Shown: positions 1-10,524, counted from the stretch's first letter. The stretch is DNA of 64,000 nucleotides from Fonsecaea monophora (GCF_001642475.1 NW_019174038.1:43405-107404), one strand, 5' to 3'. The notes: generated from the letters alone by a model not told the origin. Numbers and translations are program-made.

Positions 1-868
1 ACACCTCCACGGCAACGGATTTGGAGAGGTCGGTCGCCCGGATGGAAGAGTCGTACGAGGACGTGTATAGTGTCTGCGGTGTCGATGGGTGACTGTGCAT
101 CGCGGTTATGGTTCGCGTATGGGGTTTTATATGCGTGATTTGAGGATCGGGTTGGTCTGTTTCTTCTTCATCCTCGTCGCCTGCTTCTTCCTCTTTCACG
201 TTCGGGTCTGGGTTCTGCGAAGCATCCACGATGCCCAACGACCCCATCTTGTCCCCGGCAAAGACAATGGGCTTCGAGGTCGTCGGATGGAACGCCATAG
301 TGTATATCCTCTCCGGCGTGATCTTTATGCGGTTCGGCTCCCACTTATCCCACAGACCCAGCGAGCTCATTCTTTCCCTGAGCGCCTTGAGTTCTTTGTC
401 TGACGTCTCGCGTATGTCCTGCTCGTCAAAGGTGCGCTCGTACGGTTTGGCGACGCCCTTGAGTATCACATCCGTCCCGATCAGACTCGTTCCATCAGCG
501 GCGAAGTTTAGGTCTCCGGTGACACGTTGCCTCTTCTGCCTCTCGACTTCCTTTTGCTGTTCGTATTCGACCTCTGCTTTCTGTCTCGCAACATCGCTGT
601 CCGCTTGTATGCCTGCCAGACGTGAGGATGTGCGACGAGGAGCAACATCGACAGCCTCTTTCTTAATACGCTTTGCAGGGGGCCCCTTGGGCTTGGAGGC
701 TCGCTTTTGGCCATGTTGCGTGCCCGTCGACGGCGCTTGGGAGTAGAGGCCTGCTTGTTGTGCTTCTTGGGTTAACTTTTTGAGGAGGGCGTCTCGCTCG
801 GCGATATTAGCCAGTCGTTGCTTTTCAAAGTCGGACTGCTCGCCAGGAGGTTGTCGTCCCCGGGCCAT
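1..868 (-). CDS. CMR1: CMR1-type WD-repeat DNA damage-binding protein (5' part, runs off the window)
   Basis: The reading frame opens at the ATG at 868 and stays open to the window edge, so about 289 N-terminal residues are seen and the C-terminal propeller is missing. The start of the protein carries the short block FEKQRLANIAERDALLKKL, which I recognise from yeast Cmr1. A basic Lys/Arg-rich segment with KRASKPKGPPAKRIKKE follows. Further on, KWEPNRIKITPERIY and FAGDKMGSLGIVD match the entry into the first WD40 blade. Known role of the family: a nuclear chromatin-associated WD40 protein (human WDR76) linked to DNA damage response and protein quality control. An acidic run of Glu/Asp sits at about residues 235-255. 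No intron is seen in the visible part. Confidence 0.85.
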   Translation of the reverse strand, partial: MARGRQPPGEQSDFEKQRLANIAERDALLKKLTQEAQQAGLYSQAPSTGTQHGQKRASKPKGPPAKRIKKEAVDVAPRRTSSRLAGIQADSDVARQKAEVEYEQQKEVERQKRQRVTGDLNFAADGTSLIGTDVILKGVAKPYERTFDEQDIRETSDKELKALRERMSSLGLWDKWEPNRIKITPERIYTMAFHPTTSKPIVFAGDKMGSLGIVDASQNPDPNVKEEEAGDEDEEETDQPDPQITHIKPHTRTITAMHSHPSTPQTLYTSSYDSSIRATDLSKSVAVEV

Positions 869-1113
869 GGTGACGATGACGTGCGAATAGAAGAATGGCC
901 ACGATATGATGAATACTAACAGGAAGAGTTCAATCACGCGACGGAAGCACGCGGTGGAGCGAGGTGAATGGAACGTGGTGCGCGATTTGTGGGGACCGAA
1001 CGCGTAAAGTGGCTGACAATCCCATGTGCTCCAAAGGTTCCATCAATAGACTACTCCTCGAAGCAAGGCACGATCCGTAGAATACTAGGTACAATACCAC
1101 AAGTCTTATCGTA

Positions 1114-2757
1114 TTAGTTGAGAGAGATCATCTCCGACCATATAATATCCTCTACATCGTCCCAGAACCCCTCTTGAATTTCCAGCAAGGTTTGCGCCTG
1201 CGGAATCACGCTCTGAATCACGTCTCTGATCGAGGCAAGGGACAGGATTCCATGTCTCCAGCAGTGCTGTGCAGCTTGAGTTGCAAACCAGGTCCCATTC
1301 TTTACGTCGTTCTGTGAGCCACGCCATCCGAGGTAAAGGGCCCACAACAGAAGGGCGAGATGAGAGTTGCCCGTCATTTCATCACCCAAGAGTCCATCCT
1401 CATCTTCTGCTCGTTTCATTTGATTTTGTGATCTTCCTGGGGACACCACCATTGCGGAGATATAAGCTCTCAATCGACTACTCAGCCTGGTGTAGAGAAT
1501 GGGTGCAGCGAGGTCGCGGAGAATCCGATATGAGAATATCAGGGTAGCAGTGCCCACCACATTTTCCATCAGCCTATGTTGAGGCAGTGCATCCCGATCC
1601 ATGCGGTTAGCAGCGCTCGCGGGTCTCAGCGGCACATCTAGGATAGAATACTCGAACTTCCAGAGCAGGTCGCTAAAAGTCCGACATAAATGTTGTTGGC
1701 GATCCTGGAGCAGGGATGCTTTCAAGGACGACAAAATGCGCAGCTGTCGCACCATATCTCCCATAGATTGAGGTAGATCTTTCAAGACAATGCTTGCTAC
1801 TGTCTGTTGCCCCTGGTTGCTGTCATCGTTGGGAACTAGACCTTCAGCTGAAGCTTTTTCCACCACGGTTGGCATCTGGGTCCGAAGTCTGGTACCGTGC
1901 ATGGCGGACTGCAGCAAGTCTGCCCATCCCACCACTCGTTGAATGTGTCTGTTCGAGTTCAATGTCTCCATACCACCGCGCATGGAAATTAAATGGCCCA
2001 AGCCCTCGGAATGGGCGGTTTGAGCCTCCGTTGGCCATTCGAAGTGGTTGTCGGAACTGGAGAGAAGCGCAACTGCCCCCACTGTCTCATCGCTTAGAGA
2101 TTCTTGTAAATTGTTCAGCCTTTGCGCAACAATCCGCATGGCTTCGCCCCGATGCTTGAAGTAGACCTTGGACAAGTCAAACGAAAAACAGTCTCTTCTA
2201 TGAATTGCAACCAAACTCAATGTCGCGTGGATGATCGCTGGGTCCATCAGTGCAACGGAAATCCATCTCGCCTCGGGATTGCAGGCAAATGAGTTGGCCC
2301 AGAACGAGGTCGAATAGTATTGGAGAAGGCTCTGAGTTTGTGATTCCGCGAGATCAACTTTCAGCGCGCCAAATGCATCTAATGCATCAAGATCATGCAG
2401 CCCTGAGATACCTGACCGTTCTTCGTTGGAATCAGGAAGTGCTGGGACGAGTGGCCGCTGGCTTCTTGGTATTCCCACGGATCTGCGACCACGAGCTGTT
2501 GTAACCATTCTCCGCTTCCTGGGCTTCACAGTGGAAGGCCTGGTGGATCGGAATCGCGACATGTGGGAAGTCATGTGCCGGTCAACATTTGCGGGGGTAA
2601 ATTTCGACGTTGGATCGCTCTTCTGTCTCAGGTAGTCTCTCATGACGAAGGCACGTACCGAGCTGCGCTCTTTATTGTCTGTACGTGATTCAGAGTTCTC
2701 GCCGCTCACGGTGACAAAGCGAAGCTCGCGGATCGTAGAACCGGCCATATGTGGCAT
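1114..2757 (-). CDS. Fungal-specific transcription-factor-like protein without a zinc cluster
   Basis: This is a single open frame of 547 residues from the ATG at 2757. The N-terminus has the conserved basic block found in a large Pezizomycotina family (VRAFVMRDYLRQK, about residues 34-46). A Lys/Arg-rich stretch near residues 78-95 (KPRKRRMVTTARGRR) is a likely nuclear signal. The rest, from about residue 135, is an all-helical region with FWANSFACNPEARW and AIIHATLSLVAIHRRD motifs that resembles the Fungal_trans_2 (PF11951) domain. I see no Cys-rich Zn2Cys6 motif in the frame, and none immediately upstream. Function is unknown; members are usually annotated as hypothetical or C6-like regulators. 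A start at the fifth codon (MAGST) would change little. Confidence 0.75.
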   Translation of the reverse strand: MPHMAGSTIRELRFVTVSGENSESRTDNKERSSVRAFVMRDYLRQKSDPTSKFTPANVDRHMTSHMSRFRSTRPSTVKPRKRRMVTTARGRRSVGIPRSQRPLVPALPDSNEERSGISGLHDLDALDAFGALKVDLAESQTQSLLQYYSTSFWANSFACNPEARWISVALMDPAIIHATLSLVAIHRRDCFSFDLSKVYFKHRGEAMRIVAQRLNNLQESLSDETVGAVALLSSSDNHFEWPTEAQTAHSEGLGHLISMRGGMETLNSNRHIQRVVGWADLLQSAMHGTRLRTQMPTVVEKASAEGLVPNDDSNQGQQTVASIVLKDLPQSMGDMVRQLRILSSLKASLLQDRQQHLCRTFSDLLWKFEYSILDVPLRPASAANRMDRDALPQHRLMENVVGTATLIFSYRILRDLAAPILYTRLSSRLRAYISAMVVSPGRSQNQMKRAEDEDGLLGDEMTGNSHLALLLWALYLGWRGSQNDVKNGTWFATQAAQHCWRHGILSLASIRDVIQSVIPQAQTLLEIQEGFWDDVEDIIWSEMISLN

Positions 2758-3556
2758 ACCGAAGACAGTACAACAGTCGGCGACAAAAGTAAATACTAGA
2801 TCTGTTTGAACAACTTCAAGAATGCCACCGGCTTGTCAATAGTCCGTGGGGTGAGTGATGCATGCCCACGTCGCGAAGGAGACGGGGATCTGCATTCTAT
2901 ACAAACGAGCGAAGTCGAAGCGGCCCATCGTGCACCTCAGCTTAAGTCCACTAAAGCCCTCAGAGTGAAACGACTGAAAATGATAGCGGCCGCAATTGGA
3001 GGATGGACTATGCGGTTTTTTTGGTGGATAGGACCCTGTGGCTTACCTGATGCAGGAGAGCAGCCGATTACTCAACTACTGCAACTATGGCTCAAATCAA
3101 AATGCGACGCCATCCTTAGCTGGAATGTGGCACGGCTGCTTCGTTTGAACTGCTACCTCATCTGTCGCACGCATTAGTCAGTTGTTAGGTGATTGAAGAG
3201 GGACACTTCCAACTCCAAGGGCAGTGTCCTCGCTAGCATCGTTTACGATTGCCTCGACCTATCAACATCGTGCTTTGGTGGACTCGAAATAGCTAGTCTC
3301 CATTGTGTTCCTCCAAGTCTTTTGGCCGTCGAACTTCATGCTCTGCATATACGAGGGGGAGCACCGCAAAACTGCAGTGGGTCCGCTCTGGCTGTTGAGA
3401 GGCTTCTCTGAATGCTTGTCTCGATGTCGAGAGCTTCTCTTTCGCAGGTGGGTGTCAGGGATTTGTCCAAACCCGTCCAGTGTCTCTTTCGAGTCTTTGT
3501 TCTGTCCATAGACGCAGCTGACCCTGTGAAGTTCCGTGGTAGTCGCCGTGCTATGG
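2758..3556. other. Intergenic, no gene seen
   Basis: About 800 bases between the start of the transcription-factor-like gene and the 3' end of ATG6. Open frames here are short, overlap each other and show no family motif. It must hold the promoter of the upstream minus-strand gene and the 3' UTR of ATG6. I found no repeats worth listing. Confidence 0.6.
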
Positions 3557-5147
3557 TCATGCTTCCTTCTGACTTTCTAGGTTGCTGACATGGGCCAGCA
3601 GGAACTTGCAGCAAGTCAGGGCATATTTACATGCCTTGGTGAAGTTTTCATCCTGATGAAAACCAACCCCTAGCTTGATTGAAACGTCCCCTATTTTATC
3701 ACCTTGAATTGCATATGGTAACACCCTTTTGGACGGTGTGTTCCTTAGTGTCGCATTTCTCATGGTCGGTTTTGGATTGATATCGACGCTGGAAGTCTTC
3801 TCGACATAATTTCCCAGTTGCCCTAAGCAATCGAGGAATGCCACCATCCCACTGTCAAACCGCCGGTGATTCAGGAGACGGCCAATTGCCATGTCTCCGC
3901 TGCTGAACAGGTCAAGAGGGGTGACTTTGGGTTCGGGGTTTGCAGCAGCTGATTGCAACCCCCCTTCACGGGCACTTTGTTGTCTCTGCATGTCAGGGGG
4001 CTGTTGGGGATACTCAAGCTTTTCTATACGAGAGGTGCTGCCTTGAGGACGCAGTCGATAACCTTGAAATGTGAACTTCAGTCTTTCTGCAACGGTAGCC
4101 AGGAGCAACAAAGTTTGACCCCATGCAGCATTAATCTCAGACCAGTCAACATTTTGACCAGGTAGACGGCCTAGACGGAGCCCGTTTATCGTGCCAAAAT
4201 ACCCGTCGTGGCCAATGCAGAAGGTGTCGTTGTATACATTCGTGCGTCGCAGACGTTCAAGCTGACGGAAATCATGGATCTGTTTCTCTCTTAGAAATGA
4301 TAGATGCGTAGTCGTGTTGTACAGATTGTCGTCGATTGAATTTCGTGAATTCCAGTAAGCCTGTTGCTCCAATTCTTCATGTCGTAACTGCTCTTCCAAG
4401 GCCGCAATCTCATCTTCCACAAGTCTGATTTCGGCCTCAGTAGCTTCCAGTTGCTCGTAAATAGTCCCTCCAGCTCCTTTCGTCTCTGCGGGTTGCCGAA
4501 CTTCAGAGGAGAGATTTTGCGTAGACTTGAGAAAACCCGCATAGGCATCTCGTTCCCTGTTAGCACTGCCCAGGCGTGTGGTATATTGCGACAGCATTAT
4601 CGAAGTGCATTCTTGGCACATGGGATGATCAATGTCAGAATGGGACGAAAGGATAGCAAACAGATCTTCAATCTGATTTTTCCTAGCAGACATGCTGTCG
4701 TCTTCCACGGGAACAACATCAGAACCATTTGTTCTTGCACTGGGGCTCTGTATCCTTCGATTCTGTTGTTCTTTCTCGGTAAAAGTAACTTGTGATTGTG
4801 TGATTTCGATGAACGACATATCAGGGTTGCCATTTGGTTGCTCATGCCTGCGAGAAAGAGCCTCATCTTTAGGCGCCACAATAGATCTTTTGTGGACCGG
4901 GGAGTTCGCTTGCAGGGAGACGCGGTCATACAACTCCTTTCTTTCTTGTGGATAGTTCATGCGAGAAATGGTGGAGGTTACATTGTTGAATTGGGACTTG
5001 CCCGTGGATGCTGAGTGAGAGTCAGTACGGGGCGGAAGGTAAGTGGCAGGAGATTGACAGACCAACGAGCAGGTCAAAGGACGCCGGATTGATATTCTCG
5101 AGGGAGCTATCAAAACGAATAAGTTGTCGACATTTCTGACAATACAT
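3557..5147 (-). CDS. ATG6: Autophagy protein Atg6/Vps30 (Beclin-1 homologue)
   Basis: Two exons: 5147-5063 and 5010-3557, split by a 52-nt intron (5062-5011) ending CTCACTCAG; the product is 512 residues. The first exon gives MYCQKCRQLIRFDSSLENI, the Cys-rich start typical of Atg6; it is lost if the gene is read as one continuous frame. A second conserved Cys pair (HPMCQECT) lies near residue 160. A charged coiled coil follows at about 212-285, then the evolutionarily conserved C-terminal domain from about 290 (FCIGHDGYFGTINGLRLGRLP and WGQTLLLL). Family role: subunit of the class III phosphatidylinositol 3-kinase complexes with Vps34 and Vps15, acting in autophagosome formation and vacuolar sorting. 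The gene diverges from SCM3 over only 241 bp, so the two share a promoter region. Confidence 0.93.
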
Positions 5148-5388
5148 CTTTGCTGCGAAAATGTATGCCTGTGTATGGTTGCAGGCAAGAGTGTGAACAA
5201 GTTAAAGTGGTGGATGACGTTGCAGGTAATACCGAGTTCAGTGCAAAACGCGTGACGCGCCTACGCACTTTCAAGCCCTCGTGTCCTGCTTGATGCAGTA
5301 CCCCTCCCCGCAACATTACTAGGCACCATCACCCACCTTTAATACCTGCTCTAATTGTCCCCTGTAAACACCAAAGGATATTCTCACA

Positions 5389-7164
5389 ATGGATGAACCG
5401 TTGCGTAAAAGACCCCGCCTCCTCTCATTTCCTCGCCGCTCCTCCGACCCTGACCTCGACGAGGACCTGGACACAAGACGGAGGAAAAATGATCTGTTAC
5501 TGAAGTCGCGCTTCGAATCAATCTTCGAAAAGTACTCTCACGACTTTTCCAGCGTTGGCGACGAGATAGACATGGACACCATGTCCATAGTCGTGAATAA
5601 CGGCCATGTGCAATCAATGGAAAACGAGACAGACACAGGGGACGCATGCACCACAAAGGGGAAATCGTTGTTAAGAGCAATGACCGAGGTGCAGGATGGT
5701 GCCGACGATTACTTCAATGAGGGTGCCGACGAGGTCATCACGAGTATTGAGGAAATCGCTGAAAATACAGCAATGGCAGACGACGACCACGACATAGGCG
5801 CAGTCGACAGCGATGAGGAACTATTTGTTCCCGTTCACGCACGAACCCCTTACATCGCCCCTCCTGATCTGAGAGAAAGCCAGAACACCGTCGCATCCCG
5901 CCTGGTCGACTCCGAAGATGAGTTGCTGTTCAGAGTAGCACAACCGCCAGAGAGATCAACCAGTCCAGATTCATTGTTCCAGGTTCAACTTCAAGACTCA
6001 CCTACTTCCCAGACCAGTGCTTCACTACTCGAGTTCGAGACTATTCAGCAGGAGGTGAACGATAATGATATCCTTGAGAAATTCGGTCCCAGGTTTGGCC
6101 CGGAGGTGTTGGAAATTATACGGAGAGCTAGAAATGTTGCTGCTCAAGCCCATATCGAGCCGGCCTGGCGTCTTCCCACCGACCTCGTTCCTTCAGATCC
6201 AGCTAGATCACCTTCGAAGTCCAAGACATCGCCCGTCCCTCTGCATACTCCACCAGATCGACGGACAGCATCTCCGGATGCTGCCCAGTCCCTCTGGAAA
6301 CCGCCTAGGAGATGTTCAACCAAGAAAGGCATTCGTCAAAATGCTTCCAGGCGACATGCTCGAGCCGAGTCGGCGGATCCGCTTCAAGATGGGTTTTCTG
6401 ATCATGAGCGTAGAAGGGACAGCACTGACGGTGGGGAGGAGATGACACGAATGCCAGACGAGCAACATGAAGAGGATGCGCAAATCCTGCAGATGAGGAA
6501 AGGGGTTTGTTTTTATTGCTCGGGCCAGTGGTCCTGCAGAGCTGGTGTCTTCAGGCACTGGGCCAAATTGGCAAAGGATTATGACCGGGGCGAGATAGAC
6601 GACGACGATGTGCACGACCTGGAGTATATACATGGTTACGTGTCCTACAGGGTGAAGTCGCCACGTCTGCCGAGATTAGTCCTTGCCGACTTCAAGACAA
6701 TGGTTGAGCTGCATGAAGGGGCGGGATTGACCTTCGACGAAATCGCAGAGTGTCGAGCCCTTCGAACTCGAAAGACGGGGCTTGCCCTCAACGACGTCTA
6801 CGACCGATACCGAACACCGTCTGACCTACTCAATGACGATGACTCAAGAGAATGGTCCGAGCAGGAAGTTCGCACTTTGGAGGATCTCTGTCAGAATCCG
6901 AAACGAGACATTGGAACGTTTATGTCTCATTTCAAGCAACGTCACCAGACTGAGATTGGAAATAAATTGGCCGAAATGTGGTTGAAGAGCCTCTGGGGAT
7001 CTGTTCCGAAGACATCTATCAGATCAACACAGAGGACAAATGCATTGCCAGAGTCTTCTGATCAGTGCCACGAGGAGCACCGTGAGCAGAAAGAGGTACA
7101 CCTTGATCCTGTCTCTATCAAAATAGATCCTGATTCCGACGACGAGCTGTTTCGTTCAAGATGA
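5389..7164 (+). CDS. SCM3: Centromere protein Scm3 (CENP-A chaperone, HJURP-like)
   Basis: A single 591-residue frame. The segment at about residues 33-73 (LLLKSRFESIFEKYSHDF, then GDEIDMDT and IVVNNGH) matches the Scm3/HJURP CENP-A-binding block of filamentous fungi. The middle is acidic and low-complexity. A Cys-rich patch (CFYCSGQWSC, about 372-381, followed by a His) could bind zinc. A Myb-like stretch (EWSEQEVRTLEDLC) lies at about 487-500. Extra DNA-binding modules of this sort are known in Pezizomycotina Scm3 proteins. Family role: deposition of the centromeric H3 variant at kinetochore chromatin in the nucleus. The C-terminal tail ends in another acidic DSDDELF element like those near residues 143 and 186. 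The assignment rests mainly on the N-terminal block. Confidence 0.78.
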   Translation: MDEPLRKRPRLLSFPRRSSDPDLDEDLDTRRRKNDLLLKSRFESIFEKYSHDFSSVGDEIDMDTMSIVVNNGHVQSMENETDTGDACTTKGKSLLRAMTEVQDGADDYFNEGADEVITSIEEIAENTAMADDDHDIGAVDSDEELFVPVHARTPYIAPPDLRESQNTVASRLVDSEDELLFRVAQPPERSTSPDSLFQVQLQDSPTSQTSASLLEFETIQQEVNDNDILEKFGPRFGPEVLEIIRRARNVAAQAHIEPAWRLPTDLVPSDPARSPSKSKTSPVPLHTPPDRRTASPDAAQSLWKPPRRCSTKKGIRQNASRRHARAESADPLQDGFSDHERRRDSTDGGEEMTRMPDEQHEEDAQILQMRKGVCFYCSGQWSCRAGVFRHWAKLAKDYDRGEIDDDDVHDLEYIHGYVSYRVKSPRLPRLVLADFKTMVELHEGAGLTFDEIAECRALRTRKTGLALNDVYDRYRTPSDLLNDDDSREWSEQEVRTLEDLCQNPKRDIGTFMSHFKQRHQTEIGNKLAEMWLKSLWGSVPKTSIRSTQRTNALPESSDQCHEEHREQKEVHLDPVSIKIDPDSDDELFRSR

Positions 7165-7185
7165 GCGAGTCAGAAGGAAGGGTTC

Positions 7186-8508
7186 TCAGTCCAGCTCTCG
7201 GCTCTCAAGAATATCCTCGACCGTCGTACGGGCCTCCCCTCCAATATCACCTATCCGTGCCCAGAACTTGGAAAGATGCCGCATCCCAGAGTCACAGAGG
7301 ATTGTGACCACCGTATGTCCAGGGCCTAATTTAAGTGCCGTCTGCAGAGCAGCGACACCTTTGTGTTTGGAACAATCAGCTGAGTGGGAACCACAAAACG
7401 GAACCTGAAAGAACTTACAATTGACTGCGCTACTGCTCCCCACAAAGATGCCGTCCCTCTCGACTAGCAGCCGCGCCATATTCATGGCCTGCTGATCGTT
7501 CACCTTGACTGCATCGTCAATCAACACTCTCCCCTGCTCAAAGTTCACCGTTGACCGGGTCAGCCCGATCCCTTCCACAATAGTATCGACTTGATCTCTT
7601 CTCCTTGTTCCCTCCTTCTCCAGCGAGTGAAACATGACACCATGTTTGATCTTATTGTACAGACCCGAACCGAGAGGATCTGCAAGGACAACTTGAACGC
7701 CTGGTAGCTTTTCCTTAAGATAGGTAGCTACGCCTGAAATCGTTCCTCCTGTCCCTGCGCCTGCGGTGAATGCATCGATATTGCCCTGGCATTGAGCATA
7801 TATCTCTGGGCCTGTGCCTTCGTAATGAGCTCGCCAATTCGCTTCCGTTTCAAACTGGTTGGCAAAGTAGCCTCTGCCTTTCTTCTCCGGGTTGTCCGTG
7901 TGTTCTCGCGCAAGATTGCGGGCACGGTTGACAAAATGCTCTTGATCCACTATCGGCGCAGGTGGGACTCTTTCGACAACCGCACCGAGCTTCAACAAAA
8001 GGTTGGATTTTTCATGCGATTGGTCATTCGGCATGCATATGTGGGCAAGATAACCCTTTGCGCGGCATAACGTGGCGAGAGATATCCCTGTTGACCCACT
8101 TGTTCCCTCGTAGACGGTATCTCCGCTATGAGGTGTAAGTAGGCCTTGACTTTCCGCTCGAGTGAGGATTGACAATGCGACGCGGTCCTTAGGTGAGCCT
8201 CCGGCACCGTTCAGGTGTTCGCATTTGGCAAGAATCGTGCAACCCGTAAAGGCTGAAAGTGAGGGAATGACGATAAGAGGTGTTGAGCCTATAGTTGATT
8301 CTATACCGGTACCGATCGGTGGAGGGGATATGAGGCTCACTCCCTTGAAGTCTATGGTCTCTTCCGCCTGGCCTTGAGAGTGAAGAGGCCGTGGGTGCAG
8401 CGATGACGAGTCATGGCTGTGGCAGAATTGGCGGAGCTGATCAACGATGATAGCAATGGCGAGGCCAGAGGCAATACCAATGATCAGGGGACGGTCTGCC
8501 CATTGCAT
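7186..8508 (-). CDS. Cysteine synthase-like PLP enzyme with N-terminal membrane anchor
   Basis: Two exons: 8508-7419 and 7358-7186; the product is 420 residues. The 60-nt intron (7418-7359, GTAAGT...AAAG) is in frame and stop-free, so unspliced RNA would insert 20 residues in the middle of the motif that splicing restores (SSSAVNCVAAL). The first ATG is at 8508; the open frame upstream has only a TTG. The start MQWADRP is followed by a hydrophobic stretch (about 6-24), a likely outer mitochondrial membrane anchor as in the cysteine synthase 2 group. The fold-type II PLP lysine is in GGSPKDRVA, and the substrate loop is TSGSTG. Family reaction: O-acetylserine or a related substrate plus sulfide to cysteine, although the true substrate of this membrane group is uncertain. 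It is distinct from the O-acetylhomoserine enzyme at 45.4 kb. Confidence 0.85.
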   Translation of the reverse strand: MQWADRPLIIGIASGLAIAIIVDQLRQFCHSHDSSSLHPRPLHSQGQAEETIDFKGVSLISPPPIGTGIESTIGSTPLIVIPSLSAFTGCTILAKCEHLNGAGGSPKDRVALSILTRAESQGLLTPHSGDTVYEGTSGSTGISLATLCRAKGYLAHICMPNDQSHEKSNLLLKLGAVVERVPPAPIVDQEHFVNRARNLAREHTDNPEKKGRGYFANQFETEANWRAHYEGTGPEIYAQCQGNIDAFTAGAGTGGTISGVATYLKEKLPGVQVVLADPLGSGLYNKIKHGVMFHSLEKEGTRRRDQVDTIVEGIGLTRSTVNFEQGRVLIDDAVKVNDQQAMNMARLLVERDGIFVGSSSAVNCKFFQVPFCGSHSADCSKHKGVAALQTALKLGPGHTVVTILCDSGMRHLSKFWARIGDIGGEARTTVEDILESRELD

Positions 8509-8782
8509 AATAGTGCTTCGATTGTTGCAGATTTGTTCAACTGGTAAAGTTTTGAAGGTCCTTTGCTCTCTGGCTGAAGACGTAAGACAGCACAAGGACT
8601 GTCACCTATGGCAGAGTACCGGTAATCTCTTCCCAAATTCCCAACTCTGGTCGTGACGCCAAACGTCCATATCTCGAAGTGCAGGGAAAGGCTCTATATT
8701 GATTTGGCGCATTTCTAGAAGACGAGCAATGAGGTGCTATGAGCCTCCGTAGAACCACAAGCACTTTAGCACTCAAGATTTA

Positions 8783-8971
8783 ATGATCCGCCGTATCCAA
8801 TCGACCTATACCCAATATGGATCTTTAGAAACTCCTCCGCGTTTGCTTTGGTTTCCATTGACCGGGCTCTGGTTCCTTCTGCTTCGTCCTGATCTTTGTC
8901 TACAGCTGCCCGAGCGCGGTTTTTCTGTTAGGAACTATCTCCGCCCCTTTCCCCGGGTCTGGAGCCCCTGA
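8783..8971 (+). promoter_or_regulatory. Upstream ORF overlapping the NDUFAF7-like start (TGATG)
   Basis: An ATG at 8783 opens a 62-codon frame whose TGA stop (8969-8971) overlaps the ATG (8971-8973) of the methyltransferase gene in the arrangement TGATG. If the transcript starts upstream of 8783, this would be a candidate termination-reinitiation uORF. Whether it is transcribed cannot be told from sequence. The peptide itself shows no family features. The remaining bases from 8509 to 8782 are the shared divergent promoter with the cysteine-synthase-like gene. Confidence 0.35.
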
Positions 8972-10524
8972 TGGACTCGCCCATCCTCACCCGCATCTTT
9001 CAACAGCTGTTCACGAGACCCTCGCGGAATTGTCTTCGACTGCAATGCGCTCGCAGACGACCGTCTCTTTACCGCCCAGCTCCCTCGACCCAACAGCACC
9101 GAACATATGCACTTCGCCGCAAGCAAGATGATGCGGAAGGAGGCAGCTCGTGGCAGCAGAGGATCGATGCCTTCCCCAAGGACATGTCGAGGCAGCTCAA
9201 GGAATACCCCCGGGTCACAGCGCAGGACTTGCGGCATAGGACTCAGCGACCACGGCGAGTCAAAATGCTGACGAGAGAATTTATTGATGGTGAGGACAGA
9301 CATGGATGTGGAGTGTCCTTGCACTGACACGAGGCAGACAGCCTGTACAACCCCAATTACGGTTACTTTACCAAGCATGCGACAATCTTCAATGCGGGAA
9401 AACCCTTCGATTTTGCATCCATCAAGGACGGCGCAGAATTCAATCGTCTGGTGGATGAGAGCTATATCGAGTTCGAAAATGCTCTCGACGAGATCGAACC
9501 GGACGAGACGCGACAACTCTGGCATACCCCCACCGAACTATTTCGACCGTACTATGGTGAAGCTATCGCGAGGTATCTGGTCACCAACTACAAAATGACC
9601 CTGTTTCCATACCATGATTTGATCATATACGAGATGGGTGCAGGGAACGGGACCTTGATGCGAAACATACTCGACTATATCTACGAATACGAGCCGGAAG
9701 TCTACAGTCGGACGCAGTTCAAGATAATCGAGATCTCGGCCGCTTTGGCCGAGTTACAGTTGACCAGTCTGCGAAGGTCACCCTATGCTGCAGATCATTT
9801 GGATCACGTACAGATCCTCCACCGATCGGTTTTCGACTGGAAAGAGTACATCCACTCCCCTTGTTTCTTCCTCGCCCTCGAAGTCATCGACAACTTTGCC
9901 CACGACTGCCTCCGCTACGACCCCGAAACAGAGCAGCCGCTGCAAGGCAGTGTCCTCATCGACGAGGACGGAGAGTTCTTTGAATTCTACGACCGTAACC
10001 TCGACCCATTAGCCCTTCGATATCTCCAGGTGAGGGAGCTCGCCGCCCGCTCTCCCTTCGTCACTCCTCTCACCCAGTATCCGCGACTCTTGCGCCAACT
10101 CCGGCATTCGCTGCCTTTGTCGCCCAACCTGACCAAGCCCGAGTACATCCCGACACGTCTGCTCCAGTTCTTCGACATTCTGAACCAATACTTCCCCGCC
10201 CACCGCCTCGTCCTGTCCGACTTCAACTACCTCCCCGACGCCGTCCCGGGCCTCAACGCCCCCGTCGTGCAGACGCGCTACCAAAGACGCAACGTGCAGG
10301 TGACCACGCCCTTTGTGCACCAAGGCTATTTCGACATCTTCTTCCCCACCGACTTTACTATGATGGAGGACATCTATAGGGCTATCACGGGCAAGCTGAC
10401 TAGAGTCTCGAGTCACAGGCAGTTTCTGGAGAGCTGGGCCTTGGTCGAGCAGACCGAGGTCCGCAACGGCGAGAACCCCATGTTGGCGTGGTATGCCAAT
10501 GCGAGCGTCATGACTACTGTATAG
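8971..10524 (+). CDS. NDUFAF7/MidA-type mitochondrial SAM methyltransferase (DUF185)
   Basis: Two exons: 8971-9289 and 9338-10524; the 48-nt intron opens GTGAGG and closes GGCAG. The product is 501 residues. The first 50 residues are Arg/Ser-rich without acidic residues after residue 2, a probable mitochondrial presequence. After splicing the protein reads FIDDSLYNPNYGYF, the signature entry to the PF02636 fold. The SAM site YEMGAGNGTL lies near residue 203. Further conserved blocks are ALEVIDNFAHDCL and VLSDFNYLPD. In animals the family methylates NDUFS2 during complex I assembly; the same role is inferred here. A 62-codon upstream frame overlaps the start codon. Confidence 0.85.

Noticed and set aside
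5011..5200. Atg6 read as one exon from 5200
   Set aside because: That reading lacks the conserved MYCQKCR start; removal of the 52-nt intron restores it.
8509..8595. N-terminal extension of the cysteine-synthase-like protein
   Set aside because: The upstream part of the frame opens only at TTG; the first ATG is at 8508 and fits the membrane-anchored family start.
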